In this document: in pieces, positions 1 to 7,368 of the stretch | Layout of the letters: each line of letters opens with the position of its first letter | Numbering within the stretch: the first letter of the stretch is position 1 | Position numbers and translations under genes: made by a program | The notes under the pieces: model-generated | Told to the model about the DNA's origin: nothing | The model's input: only the letters and a program-made list of their open reading frames with translations | The model's database searches: none | From: UBA3537 sp038138145 | GTDB lineage: Bacteria; Bacteroidota; Bacteroidia; Flavobacteriales; Flavobacteriaceae | DNA length: 64,000 nucleotides | Assembly (NCBI GenBank): GCA_038138145.1 | Contig: JAYQDD010000005.1 | Span: 137,148-201,147 of the forward strand | Direction: 5' to 3'

Positions 1-52
1 TATCCCAGTTTTTAATTGATTTATAAAGTTGATTAATTAACATTTGATGTAA

Positions 53-520
53 TCAATATTCTAAAGTGTTTGTAGCTATTAGGTAACGCCCTCTTATGTA
101 GTAATTATAATATTGACCTTTAGAAGTAGCATTATTAAGACCTTTCCATAATCTGAATGGAACATTTTTAAAAAGGTAAAAATTTTCATTCATTTGTAGT
201 AATAAAAAGTTACTACCATCATTATCATATCTATACCAGCCACCTTTTAAGAAAGAACTGTATGGACTAGAAAAAGAATCTCTGTGTCTCCAATTTATTT
301 TTTCAATTTTATCCCAATAATTATTAAATGCTTTTTTCTTTTTATGTAGTTGTTGAAGGTAATATTGTTGTTGTTGATACCTTGCTACTTGCATCATAGC
401 ATCTATGGGCTGCTGCGGAATATATGGATTAAAAGTTGGGGGTTGACTTCTGTAATTAACCTGGGCATTTCCTACAAAAGAAAATAAAATTGTAAAAATT
501 GTTATGACTTTTAAACACAT
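53..520 (-). CDS. Secreted hypothetical protein, Gln/Tyr-rich
   Basis: I do not recognise this 155-residue protein. It starts with a clear Sec signal peptide (hydrophobic residues 5-18, probable cleavage after NAQ at about residue 20), so it should be exported to the periplasm or beyond. The mature N-terminus is rich in Pro, Gln and Tyr (a QQQQYY run), followed by a basic KKKK stretch and then an aromatic-rich half with many Trp, Tyr and Asn. No catalytic motif is visible. It lies 18 bases downstream of the zinc-ribbon-like gene at 539-1159 on the same strand, so it may be the last gene of that small operon. It sits in the integrase-linked region, so it is probably accessory. Confidence 0.6.
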   Translation of the reverse strand: MCLKVITIFTILFSFVGNAQVNYRSQPPTFNPYIPQQPIDAMMQVARYQQQQYYLQQLHKKKKAFNNYWDKIEKINWRHRDSFSSPYSSFLKGGWYRYDNDGSNFLLLQMNENFYLFKNVPFRLWKGLNNATSKGQYYNYYIRGRYLIATNTLEY

Positions 521-538
521 AATTTATTCATTTAATAA

Positions 539-1159
539 TTACCCTATAAACTCCCCAATAGCATAAGACCTTACATCAATATTAAAATATCTACCAGTCC
601 ATATGGCCTCAGATTTTGAGAGTCTGTAAACATCTCCTTGATTCCATCTTCCTGAGACATGGTTTGTTATGACATCATTTATGAGGACTCGCTCACCAGA
701 TTTAAGGTCTATTGGTACTATGTAAGCAGCATAAGGACTAAAGAACTTTGAAGGGTTTCTAGAAGTCCAATCAACTATAGTTTTGTATCTTGATTTACGA
801 AAATAATGGTCCTCCCTAAAATCTCCTAAGGTTACTATTTTCCCTGTTAACTTGTCTTTCACCTTCTTGTATTTAATCTTGAACTCATCACTCACTTCTG
901 CTCTTAGTTCAATTAATTTTAACCCCATCTCTTTAGCTGCATTAATAGCTGTCTCACCACGGATTGTTCTTATCACTCTAAGACCATCATTCATCTCATC
1001 AAAAGACTTATCTGTAAGGATTTTCATGTACTTACAGTCAGGGCACTCATCAAGTGTGTTATCATAAATGAAGTTACACTCTATACAGCTTAACTTACCC
1101 TTCTTTGTTTTAGGTAGATCGTTAGCACTAAATATTTCTAAGAGTCTTTTGAACAGCAT
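539..1159 (-). CDS. Hypothetical protein with N-terminal zinc ribbon
   Basis: Unrecognised 206-residue protein without signal peptide or membrane segment, so likely cytoplasmic. Four cysteines near residues 25-42 (CIEC and CPDC, about 11 residues apart) form a typical zinc-ribbon knuckle pair. The middle is charged and helical. The C-terminal 80 residues are mixed and aromatic, with no catalytic motif I can name. Its ATG at 1159 overlaps by one base the TAA of the 85-residue gene upstream (TAATG), which indicates translational coupling. A nucleic-acid or protein-binding role is possible from the zinc knuckles alone, but this is inference. Confidence 0.6.
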   Translation of the reverse strand: MLFKRLLEIFSANDLPKTKKGKLSCIECNFIYDNTLDECPDCKYMKILTDKSFDEMNDGLRVIRTIRGETAINAAKEMGLKLIELRAEVSDEFKIKYKKVKDKLTGKIVTLGDFREDHYFRKSRYKTIVDWTSRNPSKFFSPYAAYIVPIDLKSGERVLINDVITNHVSGRWNQGDVYRLSKSEAIWTGRYFNIDVRSYAIGEFIG

Positions 1160-1416
1160 TAATGGAATATTTTAACGTTATCTTGGTTTAAACTTACCTT
1201 TAAACATGCTTTTGGGTCTTGTGTCAACAAATGTTCTATTTCTGCATCTTTGAGATGTTCTGTATCATGTATTGTTTTATCACAATGAGAACACGCTCTG
1301 GTGTTTGATCCATTTTCTGTCATATCCTTCCAAATCACACTAACAGGACAGTGTAAACGCTTTAAAAACGTTCCAGAATCAGTGTATAGCTCTTTATTTG
1401 ATGGGTTAATCTTCAT
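1159..1416 (-). CDS. Small Cys-rich protein, CSHCDK-type
   Basis: 85-residue cytoplasmic protein with the pattern C-x3-V-x-W-x2-M ... CSHCDKTIHDTE ... L-x5-KAC. This resembles the short Cys-containing N-terminal domain (CxxCxKxVxDF-like) seen in many Bacteroidetes proteins of unknown function; that similarity is from memory and not searched. The cysteines could bind a metal or act as a redox pair. It is the first gene of a coupled pair: its stop overlaps the start of the zinc-ribbon gene. The promoter is unusual: an (AT)8 tract lies between a TTTG -33 box and a TATATTTG -7 box directly upstream (1434-1466). Confidence 0.6.
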   Translation of the reverse strand: MKINPSNKELYTDSGTFLKRLHCPVSVIWKDMTENGSNTRACSHCDKTIHDTEHLKDAEIEHLLTQDPKACLKVSLNQDNVKIFH

Positions 1417-1433
1417 TACAAATGCATTACACT

Positions 1434-1466
1434 CAAATATATATATATATATTAATCTTTTACAAA
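1434..1466 (-). promoter_or_regulatory. Candidate promoter with (AT)8 tract in its spacer
   Basis: On the minus strand, TTTG (1466-1463) is followed after 21 bases by TATATTTG (1441-1434), which matches the Bacteroidetes -33/-7 consensus (TTTG, TAnnTTTG). The ATG of the 85-residue gene is at 1416, giving a leader of about 10-12 bases. An uninterrupted (AT)8 tract (1437-1452) fills half of the spacer and part of the -7 box. Gain or loss of one AT unit would change the spacing by 2 bases. The -33 box lies within the last codons of the upstream FISUMP gene. Confidence 0.5.
1437..1452. repeat. (AT)8 dinucleotide repeat
   Basis: Sixteen bases of uninterrupted AT repeat between the FISUMP lipoprotein stop codon and the start of the 85-residue gene. 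Changes in repeat number would not alter either reading frame: the TAA stop of the upstream gene is kept. Only promoter spacing would change. Confidence 0.9.
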
Positions 1467-2861
1467 TCGGACGGAACGCCCTCCTGAAAAATTAGTAGTA
1501 CTACCGTTACCCATAATTGGACCAAAACTATTATTATGTAAACTCCAAGCTTTTGCAATATTTTCACCACTTTCATTTGTTGAAGTCCAGTAGGAAGCTA
1601 TTGCACCACACCCATAAAATTGTGCATCAGCTCCTCTCCAGCCAGTTGGCGTTGCTGCAAACCCACTTGAGTTGTTAGGTGGAAGTTGTGATCCTGAATA
1701 ACCAGGAGTACCGTATCCTCCATTAATCCAACCTGAAGTGTAAGCCAACGATCTACCTATTTTGTTTCCATCACTTAATTCAATTGATTGATCCCAACCA
1801 CCACAAAATTCCCAACCATCCCAATTATATCCATAACACAAGAGGTATGCCCACATATTATAATATTCCTCTTCAGTTGGTACGTGCCAACCATCAGGAG
1901 CAAATTTTTTATTTGGAGTAGTGGAGTCATTATCATGAATTCCTGCTATCGCATACCAATTATATAATACACCTTTGGTCGGGTCATTATCATAGTAACA
2001 CCAAGCTCCTGTTGTCAAATTAGCCCATTCAGAACCTTGAACTTGTGGAATAATTGTTCCATCGCTGTATGTTGTATGACAGGCATCAATGGTAGTCCAA
2101 AACTGAGGACCAAGAGGATTGCCCAAAGAACCTATTTGTATATTTGGATATGGCAAACCTTCACAACTTATTCCACCAGTACAGTCAAGTTCTTCTTCAG
2201 TTTGAAAAGTCAACTCATTACCATAAAAAGTTCCAAATTCATTTGTAGCATATGATCTTAAAAAATAGAGTGTGTTTTGTTCTAATTCTTCAATAAAACA
2301 TTCAAAAAATATTATTTCATCACTTTCATTACTAATAAAATTATTTTCAATTGTGGGTTCTGAGTTTGTACTCCAACAGACTCCCTTGCTAAGAATTGTA
2401 GTATTGCCATCCGATAATATTTCACCTCCAGACTTGGCAGTAGTTGCAGTAATTTCATTGATTTCTAATGTATTTAATATTAATTGTCCTGCGACAGTTG
2501 TAAAACTAACCTCATCCCCATAAAAGTCCCCTAAATTATTAGTTAAAAATGCCCTAACGAAGTATGTAGTATTTGGCGTTAAACCCTCAATAGTTGTAGA
2601 TATATTAGTCCCATTAACATTGACTTGAGTATCCTCCAATGTAGGCTGTATTTCAGTTGAATAGACAAACCCTTGTTCTGTATTGTTAGGAGTTTCACAG
2701 TTCTCTGATGTTATATCTATTGTTCCGTTTAATGTTGCTGAGGTTTCTGTTATGTTTGTTACTTCCTCTGTAGTAAGAGTTGGTTGATAAATACAAGGAT
2801 TACCCTCATCATCTGTACAAGCGAAGATTAATAAAGCGGAGAGTAAGAGTAGTTTTTTCAT
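1452..2861 (-). CDS. FISUMP-domain lipoprotein with two FN3-like repeats
   Basis: 469-residue lipoprotein. The signal peptide ends in a lipobox (LIFAC, Cys15), so it is probably anchored in the outer membrane. Residues about 27-222 hold two similar beta-sandwich repeats, each with a 'TSATLNGTI'- or 'TTAKSGGEI'-like strand, a 'GFVYST' or 'GVCWST' strand and a 'NTTYFVRAF' or 'NTLYFLRSY' strand, as in FN3-like modules of Bacteroidetes surface proteins. Residues about 230-469 match the Fibrobacter succinogenes major paralogous (FISUMP) domain: YNWYA, GWHVPT, YWTST and the terminal GRSVRFVKD. The function of FISUMP proteins is unknown; surface binding is the usual guess. A TATATTTG -7 box lies upstream at 2883-2890, with no good -33. 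Confidence 0.85.
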   Translation of the reverse strand: MKKLLLLSALLIFACTDDEGNPCIYQPTLTTEEVTNITETSATLNGTIDITSENCETPNNTEQGFVYSTEIQPTLEDTQVNVNGTNISTTIEGLTPNTTYFVRAFLTNNLGDFYGDEVSFTTVAGQLILNTLEINEITATTAKSGGEILSDGNTTILSKGVCWSTNSEPTIENNFISNESDEIIFFECFIEELEQNTLYFLRSYATNEFGTFYGNELTFQTEEELDCTGGISCEGLPYPNIQIGSLGNPLGPQFWTTIDACHTTYSDGTIIPQVQGSEWANLTTGAWCYYDNDPTKGVLYNWYAIAGIHDNDSTTPNKKFAPDGWHVPTEEEYYNMWAYLLCYGYNWDGWEFCGGWDQSIELSDGNKIGRSLAYTSGWINGGYGTPGYSGSQLPPNNSSGFAATPTGWRGADAQFYGCGAIASYWTSTNESGENIAKAWSLHNNSFGPIMGNGSTTNFSGGRSVRFVKD

Positions 2862-3435
2862 GTAGTTAGTATATTAGTACTTCAAATATATTAATAGTTT
2901 ATTGAAAACTTATTTTTAGTTAACAATTTTTGATAAATGGTTGATAAATAACAGGTTAAATCCTTCGTAGATCCAATCCTTGTTTTTATTTTTGTTTCAA
3001 ACTCAATCATGGACGGAAAGATTAACGGTAGCATGATTGTTTCATGGGTTACTACGGGATCTATACACAGCCCAAATATGGCATTAAGGAACGAGTATTA
3101 GGTATAGCAGGTGGTTGGACACTTGAAAGTTAGTTCCATTCTGAGAGGCTCTAATGTTCCATCTCAGACATTTGATAGAGGAGCAAGTAGACACTTACTT
3201 GAACCAATTAATTTATCGATAGGAGTGATGAAGAGTGTTACACCTCTAGTGGGATTCGTGCACTCTTCATTCTCCTAAGAAGCAAAAAACACTTTTCTTG
3301 GTTCAACTCTTATGTTTAGGGTTGAATCACACATCACTGATAAGCTACAACCACAATAACTATTACATTAATGTATAGTATAATACCCCTATTATGTAAC
3401 AACAAGTACACAAAGTAGGTGTAATAAATGAGTTA
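2862..3435. other. 574-base stretch without a gene, hairpin-rich
   Basis: No convincing protein gene. What I see: a TATATTTG box (minus, 2883-2890) fitting the FISUMP gene; a TATTTTTG box (plus, 2987-2994) that could start a transcript near 3000; two overlapping reading frames of about 30 codons near 3009-3134 without family resemblance; a long imperfect hairpin at 3221-3276; a second weaker stem near 3299-3332; and a perfect 9-bp stem at 3419-3441. It may hold a small RNA, cis-acting sites of the mobile element, or a decayed gene. Confidence 0.5.
3221..3276. other. Long imperfect inverted repeat (hairpin)
   Basis: The arms at 3221-3237 and 3261-3276 pair over about 15 positions with one bulge and one mismatch (core GATGAAGAGTG against CACTCTTCAT), with a loop of about 23 bases. 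There is no U-run directly after it on the plus strand, so it is not a classical terminator. It could be part of a structured RNA or a protein-binding site of the element. Confidence 0.55.
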
Positions 3436-3441
3436 TTACAC
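3419..3441. terminator. Hairpin overlapping the integrase stop codon
   Basis: Perfect 9-bp inverted repeat (GTGTAATAA / TTATTACAC) with a 5-base loop. It includes the TAA stop of the integrase gene (3436-3438). It may terminate the integrase transcript, but there is no good U-tract, so it could also be a recombination or regulatory site. Confidence 0.4.
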
Positions 3442-4659
3442 ATTACTTACAGTATGATCAACACATTGTACTAATAAGGAGTGCATCTTATCAAGTGTAT
3501 CGGTATCAAAACCATCTAAATAGATGTTAGTTACTGTGTTACCATTGGTGTGTCCTAAGGATTCTGCAATAAGTTCATTGGTAAACCCCATTCGCTTTGC
3601 TTGTGTTGCAAACGTATGCCTTGCTGTGTATGTAGTAATCTTATTTACCCCTATTTTATCAGCTATTACATTGAGATATTTATTAGTGGTCTTTATCCAT
3701 TGCTTTATAACTTTCTTTGCCTCAATACTATCCTCTTTCATACCATCTTTCATAACTGGAAGTAGATAATCACTAGATTGATTATTATTATTTAACATAC
3801 TAATCAACTTAGTTGTTGTATCAAACAGCTTTACCGATAACATCTTATGGGTTTTTCTACGTTTATATGTGATTCTTTTATCAACAATAGCACCGGTTTT
3901 GAGATATGCCATATCAGTGAATGAAATCCCTCTCAAACAATAGCTTATTAAGAAGTAAATAAGGGCATTTAAAAGCCTTTTATCACTCGTTGCAACAAAT
4001 GATATTAACCGCTTAAATTCTATCTCTGTAAGAGCTCTTTTTGGAGTGGTTTCTACAGGCACTCTTAGCTCATGAAATGGATAATTATCCCTACTTACTA
4101 GTTTGTGCTTGATTGCTTTGTTGTAAATAGCCCTAAGCGTTCTAAAATAGTTAGAAATACTGTTGGGTTTTAACCCTTTAACTTCTAAATAATGTTTGAA
4201 TCCACTAAGTAGGGTGTAATCTATCTCATCTAACAAGACATCTCTTTCACAATAAGCCATGAATCGATTGGTAGCTGTTCTGTAAATAATTGCATTTCCT
4301 GTTTTATTAGCTTCAAACAACTCACTTATGCATTTATGTGCAAACTTTTTAAAAGAATAAGAGCTCCCCACTCCCCCGTCAAGCCTTATTTTAAGTCTTT
4401 CAATAGTAAAATCTTTACCCAACAATAGTAGTGCTTCCTCTATGACATAAAAGCGTTTCAAAAGCTGTAAATTAATAAGCTTAGAATTGGGTTGTGAATT
4501 AGCTACACAAGACTTGTTTTTACGCCATGCAACAGATGGTATGCTAAATCCAGAGTTAATAGTGTAGACACGCTTAAAATGGGTGATTCTGTAGATGATA
4601 TTATATGTTCCGTCAGCTTTTTCCCTCCTCATGTCCAACGTTAATTTTACGTGAGCCAT
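3436..4659 (-). CDS. Tyrosine recombinase / phage-type integrase
   Basis: Site-specific recombinase, 407 residues from the ATG at 4659; the frame is open to a GTG at 4740. The N-terminus is the Arm-DNA-binding domain common in Bacteroidetes element integrases, followed by a SAM-like core-binding domain (about 100-200) and the catalytic domain (about 205-395). Catalytic residues visible: Arg243 (CLRGISF), a Lys in the KRRKTHK beta-hairpin, Arg347-His348 (TARHTFAT), His370 (LGHTNG) and the nucleophile Tyr380 (NIYLDGF). The set is complete, so the protein is probably active. It is transcribed away from the 3' end of tRNA-Arg, 129 bases off, which is the standard arrangement for an element integrated into a tRNA gene. 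I prefer the ATG because the longer N-terminus would read through tandem TGTGCAAA repeats that look regulatory. Confidence 0.88.
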   Translation of the reverse strand: MAHVKLTLDMRREKADGTYNIIYRITHFKRVYTINSGFSIPSVAWRKNKSCVANSQPNSKLINLQLLKRFYVIEEALLLLGKDFTIERLKIRLDGGVGSSYSFKKFAHKCISELFEANKTGNAIIYRTATNRFMAYCERDVLLDEIDYTLLSGFKHYLEVKGLKPNSISNYFRTLRAIYNKAIKHKLVSRDNYPFHELRVPVETTPKRALTEIEFKRLISFVATSDKRLLNALIYFLISYCLRGISFTDMAYLKTGAIVDKRITYKRRKTHKMLSVKLFDTTTKLISMLNNNNQSSDYLLPVMKDGMKEDSIEAKKVIKQWIKTTNKYLNVIADKIGVNKITTYTARHTFATQAKRMGFTNELIAESLGHTNGNTVTNIYLDGFDTDTLDKMHSLLVQCVDHTVSNV

Positions 4660-4682
4660 AAGCAAAGAATTTAGTGTTAGAA

Positions 4683-4703
4683 AATGTGCAAATAATGTGC
4701 AAA
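4683..4703. repeat. Tandem direct repeat upstream of the integrase
   Basis: Two copies of AATGTGCAAA (4683-4692 and 4694-4703), one base apart and therefore one helical turn in phase, 24 bases upstream of the integrase ATG. This could be a binding site for the integrase arm domain, an excisionase or a repressor. It could also be chance in AT-rich DNA. Confidence 0.45.
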
Positions 4704-4756
4704 CTTTTGGTGAGAATTGACGATTATAGAGAAAAAACACAACCCTACTAAAACAA

Positions 4757-4785
4757 AATAACCTCCTGAATATCAGAAGGTTATT
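4757..4785 (-). terminator. Rho-independent terminator after tRNA-Arg
   Basis: Inverted repeat AATAACCTCCTGA / TCAGAAGGTTATT with a 3-base loop. In the minus-strand transcript it pairs fully except one G-U, and is followed by TTTTGTTTTAG. It closes the three-gene tRNA unit. Confidence 0.75.
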
Positions 4786-4787
4786 CG

Positions 4788-4861
4788 TGATCGCGACAGG
4801 ATTCGAACCTGTGACCGTCTGCTTAGAAGGCAGATGCTCTATCCAGCTGAGCTACGCGACC
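4788..4861 (-). tRNA. tRNA-Arg (anticodon UCU)
   Basis: 74-nt cloverleaf. Acceptor GGTCGCG pairs with CGCGATC, D-arm GCTCAGCTGGATAGAGC, anticodon loop CTTCTAA in a CTGC/GCAG stem, T-arm with GGTTCGAATCC. The CCA end is not encoded. Its 3' end faces the integrase gene, so it is the likely attachment site of the neighbouring element. Last gene of the Ser-Pro-Arg unit in the direction of transcription. Confidence 0.95.
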
Positions 4862-4884
4862 ATTCAAAGACAAAAGTCTTGAAG

Positions 4885-4959
4885 TCGGGGTGGCAGGATT
4901 CGAACCTGCGACCTCCGCGTCCCAAACGCGGCGCGATAACCGGGCTACGCTACACCCCG
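4885..4959 (-). tRNA. tRNA-Pro (anticodon UGG)
   Basis: 75-nt cloverleaf with acceptor CGGGGTG/CACCCCG, anticodon stem CCGCG/CGCGG around a loop reading TTTGGGA (anticodon TGG), and T-arm GCAGGTTCGAATCCTGC. It lies 23 bases from tRNA-Arg and 21 bases from tRNA-Ser, in one transcription unit. Confidence 0.95.
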
Positions 4960-4980
4960 TGTTTTTTGATTTTTTACTTG

Positions 4981-5064
4981 CGGAGAGACCGGGATTCGAA
5001 CCCGGGCAACACTTACGCGTTGACAGATTAGCAATCTGCTCCATTACCACTCTGGCACCTCTCC
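4981..5064 (-). tRNA. tRNA-Ser (anticodon GCU)
   Basis: 84-nt class II tRNA with a long variable arm (TCAACGCGTAAGTGTTG). Acceptor GGAGAGG/TCTCTCC, discriminator G as expected for serine tRNAs, anticodon stem CAGAT/ATCTG around TGCTAA (anticodon GCT). First gene of the three-tRNA unit. Confidence 0.95.
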
Positions 5065-5166
5065 TATTTGATATGAACTTGCGCAATAAAATTGCGGTTG
5101 CAAATGTAACTTATCACAAGCAACAACGCAAACTATTTATTTAATTTTTTGAATCGCATTGAAGCA

Positions 5167-7215
5167 CTATTCGGGGTATTCGATACGAAGGTGGTACATG
5201 TTGGCCAGTTTGTGCTTCAAAACTTTCTTTATAGATTCTATTTCCTTGAAAGTAATATTCGCATTCAAAAACTGTGCATCCTCAATTTGATTCGCCACAA
5301 TATTGTCTACAAATGCATTGATTTTGGTAGACGTTGGCTCTTTTAAACTTTTGGATGCCGCTTCAACACTGTCACACATCATCAAAATAGCAGTTTCTTT
5401 ACTGAACGGTTTTGGCCCATTATACATAAAATCTGAAGGATCAAATTCCGTAGTCAACTCCATTTGTTTGTTGTAAAAATACCGCACATAACTTGTTCCA
5501 TGATGCGTTCGGATAAAGTCAATCACGCGATCCGGTAAATTGTATTTCTTAGCAAGTTCTACCCCTTTAATGACATGATCTACAATAATTTGTGCGCTTT
5601 CTTTTGGCGACAATTCGTCATGAGGATTTATTCCTGTCGATTGATTTTCTGTAAAATACGTTGGGTTCGACATTTTTCCAATATCGTGGTATAATGCCCC
5701 TACACGAACCAACATCGCATTGGCACCAATTTCATTGGCAGAGGCCTCTGCTAAATTGGCTACATTTAATGAATGATGAAATGTTCCTGGCGCTTTGTCT
5801 GAAAGCTCTTTGAGTAATTTCGAATTCGTATCTGATAATTCCAACAAGGACACATCGGAAACCAAGCCAAAGAGTTTTTCATATGCATAAATTAAAGGTT
5901 GCACAAACAAAGTCGCTAAACCACAAAGCACAAACAACAAAAAGTTTTCCCATTTGAGCCCATCAATACTTCCTTCATGAATCACAAAAAATGCAAAATA
6001 CGAAATGATATAAATCAAAGTAATTTGCCCCACTGAGATAAACAAATTGGCACGTTTATACAATTCAGAAACGGTAAGAATGGTTACAATTCCAGCAATG
6101 ATTTGAAGGAACATATATTCATAATTATTAGCCACTACAAAACCTAATAAAAGCACCGTAACAACATGCGTAAAAAGTCCTAATCGAGCGTCAAAAAATG
6201 CTTTGAGCACAAGAGGTAAAATACACAAAGGTACTGCATAAATATAGGCCGAATTGTAATTGACCACCAGAGTTGTGAGCAACACCATCAAGGCAATATT
6301 AAAAAAGATAAATGTGACTTTGGTGTTGTTTAAAAATATTTCGATTCTGTATTTTCTGAGGAAAAGCAAAAGCATCAACAAGGCCAAGGCAACCAAAACG
6401 GTGTAAGCGGCCAAAATCCAAACATAGTTGGCCTCTGTCCATACTTGCGAGGCGTACTCCGATTCTAAGGATTTTAAAATCGCCAATTTATCGCCTTGAA
6501 CTACTTCCCCTTTGGAAATGATTAATGTCCCTTTATCTACACGACCACGCACCAAAACAATTCGCCCAAGACGGTCACTAAGCGCGCTTTCTGTCAGGGA
6601 ACTATTGAAAGTGGTATTGGGCTTTATAACATCAAAAAACAAGGACAAATACGAGGGTAGATAGGCCTCATAATCCGAACCTTGAACTTTAGATTCTACA
6701 TAGGATTTTAAATCCGTTTGAAGAAAAAATTCAGCATAGGGAATAACTTTGTTTTGCGTTTTATTAACCAAAACAGAAATCATACGTTCTGAGCTAAAAT
6801 TATACCCCTCGGGGAGTACGCCAGAAGCATATAATTCTGAAAAGATTTGTGCACCGAATTGGTATAATTCTTCAGTTAATTTAGGGTCTTTTACTTCCAA
6901 AAAATTATGCTCGAATACAGCATCAAAAATTTTTAAAATTTGCGTTGTTTTGGCTGTATCTACCTCAAAAAATACAGGAGATTCTTTTGAAATTTGCAAT
7001 CGTTCCTCTTCCAAGGCCTGTTCTGATTTCTGAATAGCAAAATCAAAAGGCGCATATAAGTTTTCGGATTGCCATGGTTTTCCTTTTTCAAAACTATAGC
7101 GAAATGTTCCACTTTTTGGAAATAAATAAACAATCAAAAATGTAGTCACCACAAACAAAAATACTTTGTAAAGCAAATTGTGGTTTCTGTAAAATTTATT
7201 TAAAACTTTATCCAT
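5167..7215 (-). CDS. 7TM-HD phosphohydrolase (PgpH/YqfF-like)
   Basis: 682-residue membrane protein: a first transmembrane helix (about 18-34), a large extracytoplasmic 7TMR-HDED-type domain (about 40-260), a block of seven transmembrane helices (about 264-450), and a cytoplasmic HD domain (about 455-670). HD-site residues are visible at His480-His481, the His510-Asp511 pair (ALYHDIGKM), and His in VDHVIKG and RTHHGT. Characterised relatives such as Listeria PgpH hydrolyse cyclic di-AMP. That substrate is inferred here by family; a CdaR/YbbR-like protein at 36797-37768 fits the same pathway. The gene is monocistronic, just downstream of nothing else on its strand and upstream of the tRNA-Ser gene. 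Confidence 0.9.
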   Translation of the reverse strand: MDKVLNKFYRNHNLLYKVFLFVVTTFLIVYLFPKSGTFRYSFEKGKPWQSENLYAPFDFAIQKSEQALEEERLQISKESPVFFEVDTAKTTQILKIFDAVFEHNFLEVKDPKLTEELYQFGAQIFSELYASGVLPEGYNFSSERMISVLVNKTQNKVIPYAEFFLQTDLKSYVESKVQGSDYEAYLPSYLSLFFDVIKPNTTFNSSLTESALSDRLGRIVLVRGRVDKGTLIISKGEVVQGDKLAILKSLESEYASQVWTEANYVWILAAYTVLVALALLMLLLFLRKYRIEIFLNNTKVTFIFFNIALMVLLTTLVVNYNSAYIYAVPLCILPLVLKAFFDARLGLFTHVVTVLLLGFVVANNYEYMFLQIIAGIVTILTVSELYKRANLFISVGQITLIYIISYFAFFVIHEGSIDGLKWENFLLFVLCGLATLFVQPLIYAYEKLFGLVSDVSLLELSDTNSKLLKELSDKAPGTFHHSLNVANLAEASANEIGANAMLVRVGALYHDIGKMSNPTYFTENQSTGINPHDELSPKESAQIIVDHVIKGVELAKKYNLPDRVIDFIRTHHGTSYVRYFYNKQMELTTEFDPSDFMYNGPKPFSKETAILMMCDSVEAASKSLKEPTSTKINAFVDNIVANQIEDAQFLNANITFKEIESIKKVLKHKLANMYHLRIEYPE

Positions 7216-7368
7216 TTAGGCCTCTTATTCAATAATTAACACTACACCAATCTAACATAATCAAAAGTACTAAAAAGAACGGCAATATTGGCGCAAAAAT
7301 CAACAATCATCTCTAATATCTCCTAAATTTTAGTTACATTAGCGTGAGTAAAAATTAAAACTATTCTG

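Noticed and set aside
1452..2861. The FISUMP C-terminus could be a target of a diversity-generating retroelement.
   Set aside because: No reverse transcriptase and no template repeat resembling the gene's 3' end are in the window; the gene's downstream side holds only the two small genes.
4823..5144. Open frames across the three tRNA genes on both strands.
   Set aside because: They are by-products of the conserved tRNA sequence (GGTTCGAATCC and its complement) and overlap three good cloverleafs.
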